Below, piece after piece: positions 53,345 through 61,925 of a stretch of DNA of 64,000 bases. Within the stretch, counting starts at the first letter, position 1, and every line of letters begins with the position of its first letter. The notes under the pieces are model-generated. The model saw only the letters and a list, made by a program, of their open reading frames with translations. It was not told the DNA's origin and did no database searches. The translations under genes and the position numbers were made by a program. The DNA is from Ardenticatenaceae bacterium (GTDB taxonomy: Bacteria > Chloroflexota > Anaerolineae > Promineifilales > Promineifilaceae), in the NCBI GenBank assembly GCA_020634215.1, contig JACKCD010000017.1, positions 1 through 64,000 on the forward strand. Reading direction: 5' to 3'.

Positions 53345-54274
53345 ATGAACGATACGCCAGCCTTTTATGATCCCCACCGAATTGGTACGCTGTTTTATCC
53401 AAACATGAACGCTATTGCCACCGATGCTTCCCAGGCAAACTTAACCCCGGTTGCCCTCGAAGAGAGCAAGAATTTGTTGGTGATTATTGACATGCAGGTT
53501 GATTTTTGCCATCAGCACGGTAGCCTTTATATTCCCGGTGCCGAAGGTGATATTCAGCGGCTTATTGCGTTCATCTATCGTCACGCGGCCAAAATTAGCC
53601 ATATAAGCTGTACGCTGGATTCTCACCTTCCTTTTCAAATCTTCCATCCTGGCTGGTGGGCTGATGAAACAGGGCAGAACCCAAAACCACTGACGGCTAT
53701 TGATCAAACGGCCGTTTCCGCTGGCACCTGGCACCCATTAGCCAACCCAGAACATTCCACAACATACGTGGCACAGCTTGAAAAACAAGCAAAAAAACAA
53801 CTGATGATTTGGCCCTACCACGTTTTGCTGGGAGGGCTTGGCAACATGCTTGACCCAGAGCTATGGTCAGCCGTGATGTGGCATTCACTGGCACGCCAGT
53901 CGCAACCGACATGGGTTCAAAAAGGCACTGTGCCACAAACAGAGCATTATTCAGCCATCCGGCCAGAAATTCTCGTGCCCAAACATCCGGGCGGCGAGAA
54001 AAACGAGGCGTTTTTGGCAAGCTTACGACAAGCGGATAAGGTTTTTATTGCAGGCGAAGCATCCAGCCATTGTGTTTTGGAAACATTACAAGATATTGTC
54101 AACGAGTTTGGGTCAACCCCTACCAGTCTGCAAAAGTTCTATGTACTCCAAGATTGCATGTCGCCTGTTCAGCACCCAGCCGTTGATTTTGCCACGCTAA
54201 CTAAGCAAAAGTTTGCCGAGTTTGCTCAACAGGGGCTAAGTTTTATCAATAGCAACGACCCATTTCCTGACTAA
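53345..54274 (+). CDS. Isochorismatase-like/nicotinamidase-type cysteine hydrolase
   Basis: The ATG at 53345 follows AGGAAG. The 309-aa protein has the family's catalytic Asp in VIIDMQVDFCH, a metal-binding Asp/His pair (CTLDSHLPFQIFHPGWW) and the nucleophile Cys in AGEASSHCVLE. The length is well above the usual 180-220 aa, with an extra segment around residues 105-190. Nicotinamidase or another amidase is possible. It is a single gene between hairpins. Confidence 0.8.
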   Translation: MNDTPAFYDPHRIGTLFYPNMNAIATDASQANLTPVALEESKNLLVIIDMQVDFCHQHGSLYIPGAEGDIQRLIAFIYRHAAKISHISCTLDSHLPFQIFHPGWWADETGQNPKPLTAIDQTAVSAGTWHPLANPEHSTTYVAQLEKQAKKQLMIWPYHVLLGGLGNMLDPELWSAVMWHSLARQSQPTWVQKGTVPQTEHYSAIRPEILVPKHPGGEKNEAFLASLRQADKVFIAGEASSHCVLETLQDIVNEFGSTPTSLQKFYVLQDCMSPVQHPAVDFATLTKQKFAEFAQQGLSFINSNDPFPD

Positions 54275-54283
54275 TACACCCTG

Positions 54284-54319
54284 ACAAGTAGAAACGTAAA
54301 ATCTTGCGTCTCTACTTGT
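54284..54319. terminator. Hairpin between convergent genes
   Basis: Imperfect inverted repeat ACAAGTAGAAACG...CGTCTCTACTTGT between the hydrolase and the convergent EamA transporter gene. A likely two-way terminator. Confidence 0.5.
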
Positions 54320-54324
54320 AACAT

Positions 54325-55233
54325 TTAATCTCCCACCGGCACCATCTGTGGCTCATAGACACGCCGATTGATCAGGTAAATCCCACCGCCAATCAAAAGA
54401 ACACCAACTAACATAGCCCAAGTGACGATTTCGCCCAGAAGTAGCACGCCAAAAACGGTGGCAACCACCGGGATGAGGTAGGATGTAAGGGCAAAGGCGG
54501 TGGCACCAAAGCGACGCTGGATGTAAAACGCTGTGAACTGCCCGGCTAATGCGCCAATGAGGGCGGCATAGGCCAGCGAAAAATAGCCAGCGACGGTTAC
54601 GTGGGCAAAGGAAAAGTCGCCCAGAAAGAACGCCACTGTGATTAGAATTAAGGCACCAACGGCCAGGCGAATGCCAGTTACTTCGATGGGGTCGAGGTGG
54701 GTCATGTGGCGGCGCACGTACATGGTGTTGACGGTCTCAGCCAACAAGCCCGTTGTTACCAGCAGAAAACCCAGCGGATTGGCTCGTCCTACGCCTGCCA
54801 GCCCGCTTTCACCGCGCAGTGCCAGAAAAAGTGCGCCCACCAGTGCCAAAGTAACGCCCAAGGCTTTGTTGCGCGTTAGTTTTTCATCTGGCAGGAAAAA
54901 GTGGGCGGCCAGCACGATTTGGACGGGGGAAGTAGTAACAAAAATGCTTGCCATGCCGCTGGACTGGTATTGCAGGGAGAGAATGAAGGTGGTCATGGGG
55001 ATGGAAACGCCGATGATGCCGCTGAGGACGGCTTTGCGCCATAGTTCGGGGTTGGTGGGAAAACGGCCGTTTTTCCACAACACCACCGGCGCAAAAAACA
55101 GCATCGCAATCGTCAGCCGCAGCGCAATAAACAGATATGGGTTAAATTCGCCAATGCCAAAGCGGCTGGCAACAATGTTTGTTCCCCAGAACAAACTTAA
55201 TAAACCAATGTAGGGAAAAGCTTTTGTATGCAT
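54325..55233 (-). CDS. EamA/DMT-family membrane transporter
   Basis: A 302-aa protein with ten predicted membrane helices in two EamA repeats (about 8-140 and 155-290). It starts FPYIGLLSLFWGTNIVASRFGIG, the usual first helix with a Trp-Gly pair. Family members export amino acids or metabolites. The substrate cannot be assigned. A palindrome at 55062 lies in the gene. Confidence 0.87.
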   Translation of the reverse strand: MHTKAFPYIGLLSLFWGTNIVASRFGIGEFNPYLFIALRLTIAMLFFAPVVLWKNGRFPTNPELWRKAVLSGIIGVSIPMTTFILSLQYQSSGMASIFVTTSPVQIVLAAHFFLPDEKLTRNKALGVTLALVGALFLALRGESGLAGVGRANPLGFLLVTTGLLAETVNTMYVRRHMTHLDPIEVTGIRLAVGALILITVAFFLGDFSFAHVTVAGYFSLAYAALIGALAGQFTAFYIQRRFGATAFALTSYLIPVVATVFGVLLLGEIVTWAMLVGVLLIGGGIYLINRRVYEPQMVPVGD

Positions 55234-55290
55234 AACCGCGAAGTGTAGCGCATTTCGCGGTTGTGGCGAACCATACGGGGTGAAAAGAGA

Positions 55291-55373
55291 TGAACCGCAG
55301 AGGACGCAAAGAGCGCAGAGATTGGGTTTTTCCTTCTCACTTTCTTGGCGCCCTCTGCGCTCTTTGCGGTTCA
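55291..55373. repeat. GAACCGCAGAGG...CCTCTGCGC...GCGGTTCA dispersed hairpin
   Basis: Long inverted repeat between the divergently oriented transporter's upstream side and greA. A second copy is at 63566-63647. Confidence 0.7.
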
Positions 55374-55377
55374 GCTA

Positions 55378-55842
55378 TCAGCGCACGGCCACAATGCGAA
55401 AATGCAGCAACCCGGCCGGAGCCTGCACGGTAATCTCATCCCCCACGCGCCGGTTGAGCAGTGCCCGACCCAGTGGCGATTCATTGGAAATGAACCCCTG
55501 GCTGGGGTCGGCTTCGGCAGTGCCAACGATGGTATAGGTTTCGGTATGGTCATCGGTTTGCAAAATGGCCGTATCACCCAAATCCACCACGTCATCGTCG
55601 TTGTCAGGTTCGATCAGAACGGCCGTTGCCAACATATCCTCCAACTCATACATCCGCGCCTCCACAAACGCCAGTTCCTCGCGCAGATGAATGAATTCGG
55701 AATTATCCATCCAGTCTGCCCCACCCTGCGATTCCCGAATCTCGCGTTCGATCTCCGGCCGCTTCACTTCACGCAATTGCGCCAATTCTAGCTTGAGTTT
55801 CTTAACACCTTCCGGGGTAATGTAAACCTGTTGTGTAACCAT
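55378..55842 (-). CDS. greA: Transcription elongation factor GreA
   Basis: About 154 aa. The N-terminal coiled coil (YITPEGVKKLKLELAQLR to REELAFVEARMYELEDML) has the acidic tip and DNSEFIHLREE region that enters the RNA polymerase channel. The C-terminal FKBP-like domain has VGTAEADPSQGFISNESPLG. It rescues arrested polymerase by promoting transcript cleavage. The GTG/ATG choice is between 55851 and 55842; MVTQQVYITPEG at 55842 fits the family start. Confidence 0.93.
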   Translation of the reverse strand: MVTQQVYITPEGVKKLKLELAQLREVKRPEIEREIRESQGGADWMDNSEFIHLREELAFVEARMYELEDMLATAVLIEPDNDDDVVDLGDTAILQTDDHTETYTIVGTAEADPSQGFISNESPLGRALLNRRVGDEITVQAPAGLLHFRIVAVR

Positions 55843-55881
55843 CTTGCACACTCATTCCGTAAACACAATATCCTGTTGCCT

Positions 55882-56778
55882 TTACGCACGTTTCACCTTA
55901 ATTTGCGTCACCTTCTGCTCAGTCTGCTCCTTTGCCTGTGGCCGCAAATAAATAAACCAATAAACCAACCCTACCATCACGGCACCGCCCAGAATGTTGC
56001 CAATCGTCACGGGCAGCAAATTGGCGACAAAGAAATTGCCCCAGGTCAGGTTGGCATAATCACTGCCCGTTTTGCCAATATCGCTCCAAAATGCCGCCCC
56101 AGCACTGCTTTTAATCAGCAACCCCATTGGGATGAAGTACATATTGGCAATGCTGTGTTCAAACCCGGCCGCCACAAAGGCAGTGATGGGGAAAATAATC
56201 GCCAAAATTTTGTCCATGGTGGTGCGGGCACTCATGCACAGCCACACGGCCAGGCAGACCAACGCATTGCAAAAAATGCCAAGCACAATGGCTTGTCCAA
56301 AGCCCAAATTAACCTTGGCGTTGGCAATGTTGAGTGCGTTTAGCCCAATGGCACCGTTGCCAAAGAGATATTGGCCGCTGAAGAGCATCATAACGGCCGT
56401 TAAAAAAGCCCCCATAAAGTTACCCACATAGACAATAACCCAGTTACGCAATAAGCGCGTGGTTGAAACCTTGCCACTGGCCCAGGCCATCACAATCAGG
56501 TTATTGCCGGTAAACAGTTCTGCCCCAGCCACCACAACCAAAATAAGCCCCAAGCAGAAGACAAGCCCGCCAACCAGCTTGGTGATGCCAAAAGGCAATG
56601 TACTACCGGTCGTCGCCGTGGTGGCAAAAATCGCACCCATCGCAATGAAGGCCCCTGCTAAAACAGCCAGTGCCAGCATTCGCCACTTGCCCAGGTTAGC
56701 CTTGGCAACGCCCGCATCGGCTGCTTTTTGCGCCATCGCCGGGGGCAAATACGAATCAAAGGAAATGGTTTCGTTCAT
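55882..56778 (-). CDS. Formate/nitrite transporter (FNT family channel)
   Basis: The start at 56778 has TTGGAGA upstream; longer readings run through the regulatory region. The 298-aa protein begins with an amphipathic helix (SFDSYLPPAMAQKAADAGVAK, split) and has six membrane helices. FNT signatures are AGAELFTGNNLIV and NALVCLAVWLCMSA, plus AGFEHSIANMYFIPMG with the central His. FNT channels pass formate, nitrite or hydrosulfide. Given the sulfur genes nearby, HS- is an option along with formate. Upstream it shares a 20-bp element with the LiaI-like gene. Confidence 0.9.
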   Translation of the reverse strand: MNETISFDSYLPPAMAQKAADAGVAKANLGKWRMLALAVLAGAFIAMGAIFATTATTGSTLPFGITKLVGGLVFCLGLILVVVAGAELFTGNNLIVMAWASGKVSTTRLLRNWVIVYVGNFMGAFLTAVMMLFSGQYLFGNGAIGLNALNIANAKVNLGFGQAIVLGIFCNALVCLAVWLCMSARTTMDKILAIIFPITAFVAAGFEHSIANMYFIPMGLLIKSSAGAAFWSDIGKTGSDYANLTWGNFFVANLLPVTIGNILGGAVMVGLVYWFIYLRPQAKEQTEQKVTQIKVKRA

Positions 56779-57023
56779 TGTTTTCTCCAAAAACTCTGTT
56801 AAGCTCGATCTGTCAGCAAAAAACAAGACAAATGGCAACTCGCAACCCTGTTTGCAGCCAATCTTGTCTTTGCACCACATCCAGTTGGCCGCTAACAGCA
56901 CACATATCACTTTATCAAGGGGAGGGTTCAATACCCGGTGTATACACAATACGGGTTTGGTTACAGCTATATGGTAGGGTAAAACGGCCGTTAACAGCAG
57001 TGACAAGCCTCCTATTGCGCTCC

Positions 57024-57043
57024 GATAAATGTCACCTGTCACA
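57024..57043 (-). promoter_or_regulatory. 20-bp element upstream of FNT gene
   Basis: Read in the FNT direction it is TGTGACAGGTGACATTTATC. It matches 19 of 20 bases with the element at 61593-61612, which faces the LiaI-like gene. Two direct GTGACA half sites are present. A shared regulator is inferred. Confidence 0.55.
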
Positions 57044-57082
57044 TCACAAGCCATTTAACGTAATATTGACAGTTGCGCATAA

Positions 57083-57103
57083 TGTCACCCAATGTATGTG
57101 ACA
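57083..57103. promoter_or_regulatory. TGTCAC-N9-GTGACA dyad upstream of DoxX gene
   Basis: Perfect 6-bp arms about 100 bp before the DoxX start. Probably bound by the same factor as 57024-57043 (inference). Confidence 0.5.
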
Positions 57104-57204
57104 ATCGGCACTGCAAACATCACGTATCCAGTCGTATCATGCGGACATCTTATACAAACACAAACAAACCTGCTGAGAAGCAGAAAAAGAAATGAGGTGA
57201 AACC

Positions 57205-57789
57205 ATGACTAACTTAACAACCCGCAAAGGTACGTATATTGAAGACCCCGCATTTGCTAAAATGCTATTTGGGGATACACGCTTTAGCTTTATTTGGCTG
57301 GTACTCCGTCTTTATCTTGGTTATGAATGGCTGACAGCCGGTTGGCACAAAGTCACAAGCCCCGATTGGGTACAGACAGGTGTCGCATTGAAAGGGTTCT
57401 GGACTGGAGCCATTGCCATGCCCGAAGCCGGCCGTCCTCCCATTGCCTTTGACTGGTATCGTTCTTTCTTAACCTACATGCTCAATGCCGAAGCCTACAC
57501 CTGGTTTGCCAAGCTCATTGCTTACGGCGAAGTCTTAATTGGTATCGCTTTGATTTTGGGTCTGTTCACTGGCATCGCCGCCTTCTTCAGTGGCTTTATG
57601 AACTGGAACTTTATCATGGCTGGGTCTGCCAGCACCAACGGTATGCTTTTCTTCATCGCCGTTCTGCTGATTTTGGCCTGGAAAACCGCTGGCTACATCG
57701 GTGTAGACTACTACTTGCTCCCCTACTTGGGAACACCGTGGACAGGTAAACGGTTTGAGCCAAATGTGGTTGCCGCCCCCGCCGACTAG
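57205..57789 (+). CDS. DoxX-family membrane protein
   Basis: A 194-aa protein with four membrane helices (about 28-50, 85-105, 112-130, 140-160) and WLVLRLYLGYEWLTAGWHKV, the DoxX N-terminal motif. GAIAMPEAGRPP lies on the external loop. DoxX proteins include the small subunit of archaeal thiosulfate:quinone oxidoreductase (DoxD/DoxA type). With thiosulfate-type genes in this window a sulfur or redox role is plausible but unproven. A clear intrinsic terminator follows. Confidence 0.85.
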   Translation: MTNLTTRKGTYIEDPAFAKMLFGDTRFSFIWLVLRLYLGYEWLTAGWHKVTSPDWVQTGVALKGFWTGAIAMPEAGRPPIAFDWYRSFLTYMLNAEAYTWFAKLIAYGEVLIGIALILGLFTGIAAFFSGFMNWNFIMAGSASTNGMLFFIAVLLILAWKTAGYIGVDYYLLPYLGTPWTGKRFEPNVVAAPAD

Positions 57790-57812
57790 CAACCACAATC
57801 TAACAGAATAAC

Positions 57813-57855
57813 AAAAAGGCCGTCGTCCGAAGAAAAGGAGCGACGGCCTTTTTTT
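57813..57855 (+). terminator. Intrinsic terminator of DoxX gene
   Basis: A 13-bp stem AAAAAGGCCGTCG/CGACGGCCTTTTT with a 15-base loop and a T run through 57855, 24 bp after the stop. The clearest rho-independent terminator in the window. Confidence 0.92.
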
Positions 57856-58087
57856 GTTGGGCAAAGAAAGTTGATGGGTGCCAGATAACCAACGACAGAA
57901 AACGCTTACTTCTGCCACGCCAGGGCAGCTTTGCCCGCGCTGGCTGCCTATTGATGAGAACGATTTTGCCCGGTTGTATCCTGGTAGCCTCCGCGTTTGG
58001 TTGGGTGGTAGTTTTACGGGGATAACGGCCGTTAATTTCCTTTCAAACCGGTTCTAATCGCCTACACGATGGCTGGCAGGTGCTAGA
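57856..58087. other. 232-bp gap without assignable gene
   Basis: Contains one palindrome (58024). Two short + strand frames are open, one encoding RWLPIDENDFARLYPGSLRV, but neither has a start signal. It could be a gene remnant. Confidence 0.3.
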
Positions 58088-58768
58088 TCATCTACCATTG
58101 TCCACAATACGACCATCGCGCATTTTGATCACCCGCCGGGCAAACGAAATCACCTGATCATCATGCGTGGCAAAAACAAAAGCCGTCCCCGTCTCCTGGT
58201 TCAGCCGCTGCATAATCTCCATCGCCTGCTGGCCGTTGGCCGTGTCCAAATTAGCCGTTGGTTCATCAGCCAGCACCAGCGACGGCTGCGTTGCCAGTGC
58301 CCGCGCAATGGCAACCCGCTGCTGCTGCCCCCCACTCAACTGGTCAGGGCGATGGTGGATACGGTCGGCCAGCCCCACGGCATCCAGCAGCGACCTCGCC
58401 CGCCGCTTGCGCTCATCGGCAGCAATACCATTGAGCAGCAGCGGCAACTCCACATTTTCATAGGCTGACAGCACCGGCACCAAGGCAAAAAATTGGAAAA
58501 TAAAGCCAATCTCCTCGCGCCGCAAATCGGCCTGGCGGTTGGCACTAAGTTGCCCAACGCTGTGGCCGTTAACCTTCACCACACCGCTGTTGGGTTTGTC
58601 CAGGCACCCCATCATTTGCAACATCGTCGTCTTGCCAGAGCCAGATGGGCCAACGATGGCAGCAAATTCTCCCTCATCAATTGTCAAAGAAACGTTATCC
58701 AGGGCACGTGTCTCCACTTCACCCAGTTTGTAGATTTTTGTTACGTTCTCTAGCTCAATCACAGACAT
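58088..58768 (-). CDS. MacB/LolD-type ABC transporter ATP-binding protein
   Basis: A 226-aa ATPase with Walker A GPSGSGKTTML, signature LSGGQQQRVAIARAL, Walker B LVLADEPTANLD and the His switch FATHDD. The group pairs with FtsX-like permeases, two of which are encoded just upstream on the same strand. It would power movement of a lipoprotein, peptide or lipid from the outer leaflet. It is the last gene of the three-gene operon. Confidence 0.93.
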   Translation of the reverse strand: MSVIELENVTKIYKLGEVETRALDNVSLTIDEGEFAAIVGPSGSGKTTMLQMMGCLDKPNSGVVKVNGHSVGQLSANRQADLRREEIGFIFQFFALVPVLSAYENVELPLLLNGIAADERKRRARSLLDAVGLADRIHHRPDQLSGGQQQRVAIARALATQPSLVLADEPTANLDTANGQQAMEIMQRLNQETGTAFVFATHDDQVISFARRVIKMRDGRIVDNGR

Positions 58769-58814
58769 TTCTAACTCTCTTTCTTTATATTAAGAAACAA
58801 GCTTGCAGCTATCT

Positions 58815-58872
58815 AGGTGTCATTCCCGCCTGTGCGAGAATCCATCCCCATGCAGAAGATGACAACCCGTGG
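58815..58872. repeat. Dispersed repeat, second copy of the 7491 family
   Basis: GTGTCATTCCCGCC...GCGAGAATCCATCCCCATG between permease and ATPase genes of the ABC operon. It resembles 7491-7565 in a decayed form. Confidence 0.55.
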
Positions 58873-58881
58873 GCTTAAGGG

Positions 58882-60111
58882 CTACAGCGTATGCAGCGCT
58901 TGCACAGGTTCCAGCTTGGCGGCAAACCGGGCGGGATACAGGGAAACAAGAGTGACGATGGCAAACAAAAACAGCGCCAGCACAAGAGCCTGACCGGGGG
59001 CGAACACGGGGTACATTTTGTTGCCCAACGCCATCCCCTCAACGGCCGCTGCCGCTCCATTGCCAATATCAATGCCAATTTTTGCCAGGTAGGAAACAAC
59101 GCTGGAGCCAAAGATGAAACCAACGGCCGTTCCCAGCAACGCCAAAATCATCGCCTCAAACAGCACCATCACCATAATTTGCCGCCCTTTCATACCCAAA
59201 GCGGCCAAAATCCCCATTTCCCGTGTCCGCTCAAAGACCGACATCAGCAGCGTGTTGGCAATCAGCACCGCCACCACCAAAATAACGATGGTGTAGATCA
59301 TATAATAGAAGCCCAACCCTGTTTGCATTAACTCCAGAAAGAGACCGTTTAATTCTTGCCAGGGCAGCACCTTGATACCCGGTTGCTGCAAGGCGGCAGC
59401 CACACTGTCGGTGTCCTCCTGGTTTTTTAGCGTCACAATGAGGGTGCTGGCGCGTTCGCCAGTGCGGGCAAAGGTTTGGGCTTGCGCCAGGGGCATGACC
59501 ACGGTGTTTTGGTCATAGCTGGGGATGCCGGTGTCAAACAGCCCGGCCACGGTAAAAATGCCTTCGTCCAGCCCGCCGTCAGATGTGCCAACAGCCAGGC
59601 TGATACGCTGCCCTACGCCAATGCCCATCTCCTCGGCCAGATTGCTGCCCAGCAAAATTTGGCCGCGACTGTCGGGGGTCAAATAGCTGCCGCCAACGAT
59701 GCCGTCACGAATGGGGGCGTGAAAAACGGCCGTTACATCAACCCCCGTTACCTGAACACCAGAGGATTCTCGGCTGGTGCTCAAAATGCCGCTCATCCAC
59801 AGCACCGGAGCCACTGACTCCACCTGCGGCAAGGTCTGCACCTGCGCTGCCAGCGTCTGGCTGTCCGGCAGCAAATCCTTCGCCAGCAAGCTGAGCTTTT
59901 CCACCTCATACGACTCGGCGCGAAGCTGCAAATGGCCGGTGTTGAGCCGAATATTTTCCCGCAGTGCCCCCTGCGTCACCCCGGTAAACATGCCGCTCAT
60001 CAAAATCAGCACCATCATCCCCAGAGCCACCGCCAGCAGCGTCAACACCGTGCGCCGCCGATTCCGTACCAGGTCACGGTAAGCAATTACCCAAAATTTT
60101 GTGAGTGCCAT
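58882..60111 (-). CDS. FtsX/MacB-type ABC permease
   Basis: A 409-aa permease with an N-terminal helix (about 18-40), a large external MacB_PCD domain (about 45-265), and three C-terminal helices (about 280-300, 330-355, 370-395). The coupling motif ERTREMGILAALGMKGRQI is conserved. It is paralogous to the upstream gene with the same length, so the pair likely forms a heterodimer. It sits between that gene and the ATPase. Confidence 0.9.
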   Translation of the reverse strand: MALTKFWVIAYRDLVRNRRRTVLTLLAVALGMMVLILMSGMFTGVTQGALRENIRLNTGHLQLRAESYEVEKLSLLAKDLLPDSQTLAAQVQTLPQVESVAPVLWMSGILSTSRESSGVQVTGVDVTAVFHAPIRDGIVGGSYLTPDSRGQILLGSNLAEEMGIGVGQRISLAVGTSDGGLDEGIFTVAGLFDTGIPSYDQNTVVMPLAQAQTFARTGERASTLIVTLKNQEDTDSVAAALQQPGIKVLPWQELNGLFLELMQTGLGFYYMIYTIVILVVAVLIANTLLMSVFERTREMGILAALGMKGRQIMVMVLFEAMILALLGTAVGFIFGSSVVSYLAKIGIDIGNGAAAAVEGMALGNKMYPVFAPGQALVLALFLFAIVTLVSLYPARFAAKLEPVQALHTL

Positions 60112-60125
60112 TTCTTTTCCTAAAG

Positions 60126-60202
60126 CTAGTGGCTAATGGCTGGTGGCTGGTGCAAAATGTCACATCCAACCAGCCACGAGCAACCAGCCACGAGCAACCA
60201 TC
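60126..60202. repeat. GGCTGGTGGCTGGT / ACCAGCCACGAGC dispersed repeat
   Basis: Imperfect inverted repeat between the two permease genes; third copy of the 19215/37235 family. The end reaches the stop of the upstream permease. Confidence 0.65.
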
Positions 60203-61430
60203 AAATATGGTGCAAAGCCTCGGCCGGCTCGTTGTGCGAAGCTTGCCAGGCGGGAACCAGGGAAGCCAGGGAAGCGATGACAACCACCGCCACCCCATAA
60301 AAGAATATGTTTTCCAGCGGGATGCTGGGGTAAAGACGATTCCCGATCAACGCCGTTATATCCCCTGTTCCTTCGGCATAGGACAGGTCAAGCCCAACTT
60401 GACCCATCGCCACGACCAGCAGCCAACTGAGGAAACAGCCAAGGATGCCGCCAACAACGCCAATAAACATCCCTTCCAGCAAAAACAAACCCATGATTTG
60501 CCGTCCCTTCATGCCCAAGGCGGCCAACACGCCCATTTCGCGGGTGCGTTCGTAAGCAGCCATGAGCATGAGGTTGAGGATGCCGATGGAAGCCATGAGC
60601 AAAACGATGAAGCCAATAACGGCCGTTGCTGCCCCCTTCGTTGCCAACGTCTCCCGGATTTCCGGCCGCAGCGTGTCAAAGGAGTCAATTTCGTAATTGG
60701 GCAGTTCTGGCGACAGGCTGGCGATAAACGCATTTTCCTGCCCCACCGCATCCAGCGTAATCGTCACTTCCGTCTCCTGCTCTCGCAGGTTATAGAGCCG
60801 CTGCGCCGTGGGTAAGTTGATATAAACTAGCCCCTTTTCCGCATCCCCCAGCCCCAGGCTGTAGATGCCAACAATGGTCATGGTGCGCTGCCGCATGGAT
60901 TGATCCTTGCGCTGCCCCAGCAGGGTCACCCGGTCGCCCACGGTTACGTTCAGCAGCGTTGCCATCTCTTGTCCAATGAGAATGTTGTCTTCATCATCAC
61001 CCTGCAAAAAACGCCCCGCCACAATGTTGGCGGCAATCAGACTGACGGCCACCTCGCTTTCCGGCTGAATGGCGGTGATGCTGACCGGATACGCCCCTTC
61101 GCGGTTGCTGACCATGCCGCCGGTGTTGATGCGCTTGGCAACGGCCACCACGTTGGGCTTGCTCAGCACTTTTTCAATGACAATATCGGCGTTGTCGAGG
61201 GGAAGCAGGGGTAGGCGGCTGGATCTATCACGGAAGCCGGGGGCGTGTACCTGGACGTTGCCACCGTAAAGCCGAACGGCGTTGCCGTAGATGGCCTGAT
61301 CAGAGCCTCTGATAGCAGCATCCATAAAAATGAGCAGAATGAGACCCAGGACAATGGCGACGGTAGCGATCAGCGTGCGCCGCCAGTTGCGCCAGACGTT
61401 ACGCCAAGCCATTTTGACGTATTGGTTCAT
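60201..61430 (-). CDS. FtsX/MacB-type ABC permease, paralogue
   Basis: A 409-aa permease, the first gene of the exporter operon. It has an N-terminal helix (WRRTLIATVAIVLGLILLIF), an external domain and three C-terminal helices. YERTREMGVLAALGMKGRQI matches the coupling motif of its paralogue. It ends EPAEALHHI, the same place as EPVQALHTL in the partner, which confirms the duplication. Confidence 0.9.
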   Translation of the reverse strand: MNQYVKMAWRNVWRNWRRTLIATVAIVLGLILLIFMDAAIRGSDQAIYGNAVRLYGGNVQVHAPGFRDRSSRLPLLPLDNADIVIEKVLSKPNVVAVAKRINTGGMVSNREGAYPVSITAIQPESEVAVSLIAANIVAGRFLQGDDEDNILIGQEMATLLNVTVGDRVTLLGQRKDQSMRQRTMTIVGIYSLGLGDAEKGLVYINLPTAQRLYNLREQETEVTITLDAVGQENAFIASLSPELPNYEIDSFDTLRPEIRETLATKGAATAVIGFIVLLMASIGILNLMLMAAYERTREMGVLAALGMKGRQIMGLFLLEGMFIGVVGGILGCFLSWLLVVAMGQVGLDLSYAEGTGDITALIGNRLYPSIPLENIFFYGVAVVVIASLASLVPAWQASHNEPAEALHHI

Positions 61431-61445
61431 TCATCTACCTCCTTG

Positions 61446-61495
61446 TGCTAAATAGAGATTGGGAGATTGGAGATTAGGAGATTCAGTCTCCCAAA
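61446..61495. repeat. GGAGATT repeat copy
   Basis: Units AGAGATTGGGAGATTGGAG and GGAGATT followed by a short complementary stretch; same family as 10051, 38331 and 39550. Confidence 0.6.
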
Positions 61496-61592
61496 ACATT
61501 CATTGACGGGTGCGGCTCTGCCGCATGTGTCTCCGTGTTTGTGAACAGACAGTTGACCCTATCATAACTGATTTTTACGCTTCTGGTAAGGT

Positions 61593-61612
61593 TGTGACAA
61601 GTGACATTTATC
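61593..61612 (+). promoter_or_regulatory. 20-bp element upstream of LiaI-like gene
   Basis: TGTGACAAGTGACATTTATC, one mismatch from the FNT upstream element in the same orientation to its gene. Confidence 0.55.
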
Positions 61613-61871
61613 ACTCATTCGTCTACTGGTGATGTTTATCGTGGGGCAAACGGCCGTTTGTCACTTTCCCTTTCCCCTCCCACATGGCATACTGGCAGCA
61701 TACGTCATTGTGTCTGCAAGCAACCCATAGCACCAAACTGCGTACAGGTTTATAGGGTTGATGAGAGGGTGACGGAAAAAACGACCGTTATCCACCCCAA
61801 CTTTTCCACTTTACCAGCGGCAACACACAACACGACACACAAAAATCAAAGATTTCGCAGATTGCACAGAT

Positions 61872-61903
61872 TGATCCGTGTTCGTCCGTGTTCGTCCGCG
61901 TCC
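61872..61903. repeat. GTGTTCGTCC tandem repeat copy
   Basis: Reverse-complement copy of the 23827-23857 repeat, 23 bp before the LiaI-like start. Confidence 0.5.
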
Positions 61904-61925
61904 AATTTTTTATAGGAGGTCTCTC

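Larger units (their letters stand above)
56779..57204. promoter_or_regulatory. Divergent regulatory region of FNT channel and DoxX genes, 426 bp
   Basis: Holds no convincing gene. It contains a palindrome copy (56983), a 20-bp element (57024-57043) shared with 61593-61612, and TGTCAC-N9-GTGACA at 57083-57103. TGTCAC/GTGACA half sites recur several times. CRP/FNR-family proteins use similar TGTGA half sites, but the arrangement here is not the standard one. Confidence 0.55.
61431..61925. promoter_or_regulatory. 495-bp divergent region before LiaI-like gene
   Basis: Holds a GGAGATT repeat (61446-61495), the 20-bp element (61593-61612), a palindrome (61649) and a CACGGAC-type tandem repeat (61872-61903). 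An open frame at 61601-61915 has no ribosome-binding site and runs across the repeats, so I do not call it a gene. Confidence 0.5.

Noticed and set aside
56779..57054. N-terminal extension of the FNT channel
   Set aside because: The extension has no homology to the family, and a TTGGAGA site precedes the internal ATG at 56778.
57905..58056. Possible small gene after the DoxX terminator
   Set aside because: Two frames are open but neither has a start or ribosome-binding site; it may be a remnant at most.
61601..61915. 104-aa open frame before the LiaI-like gene
   Set aside because: It crosses the regulatory element, a palindrome and a dispersed repeat, has no start signal, and the product looks like no protein.
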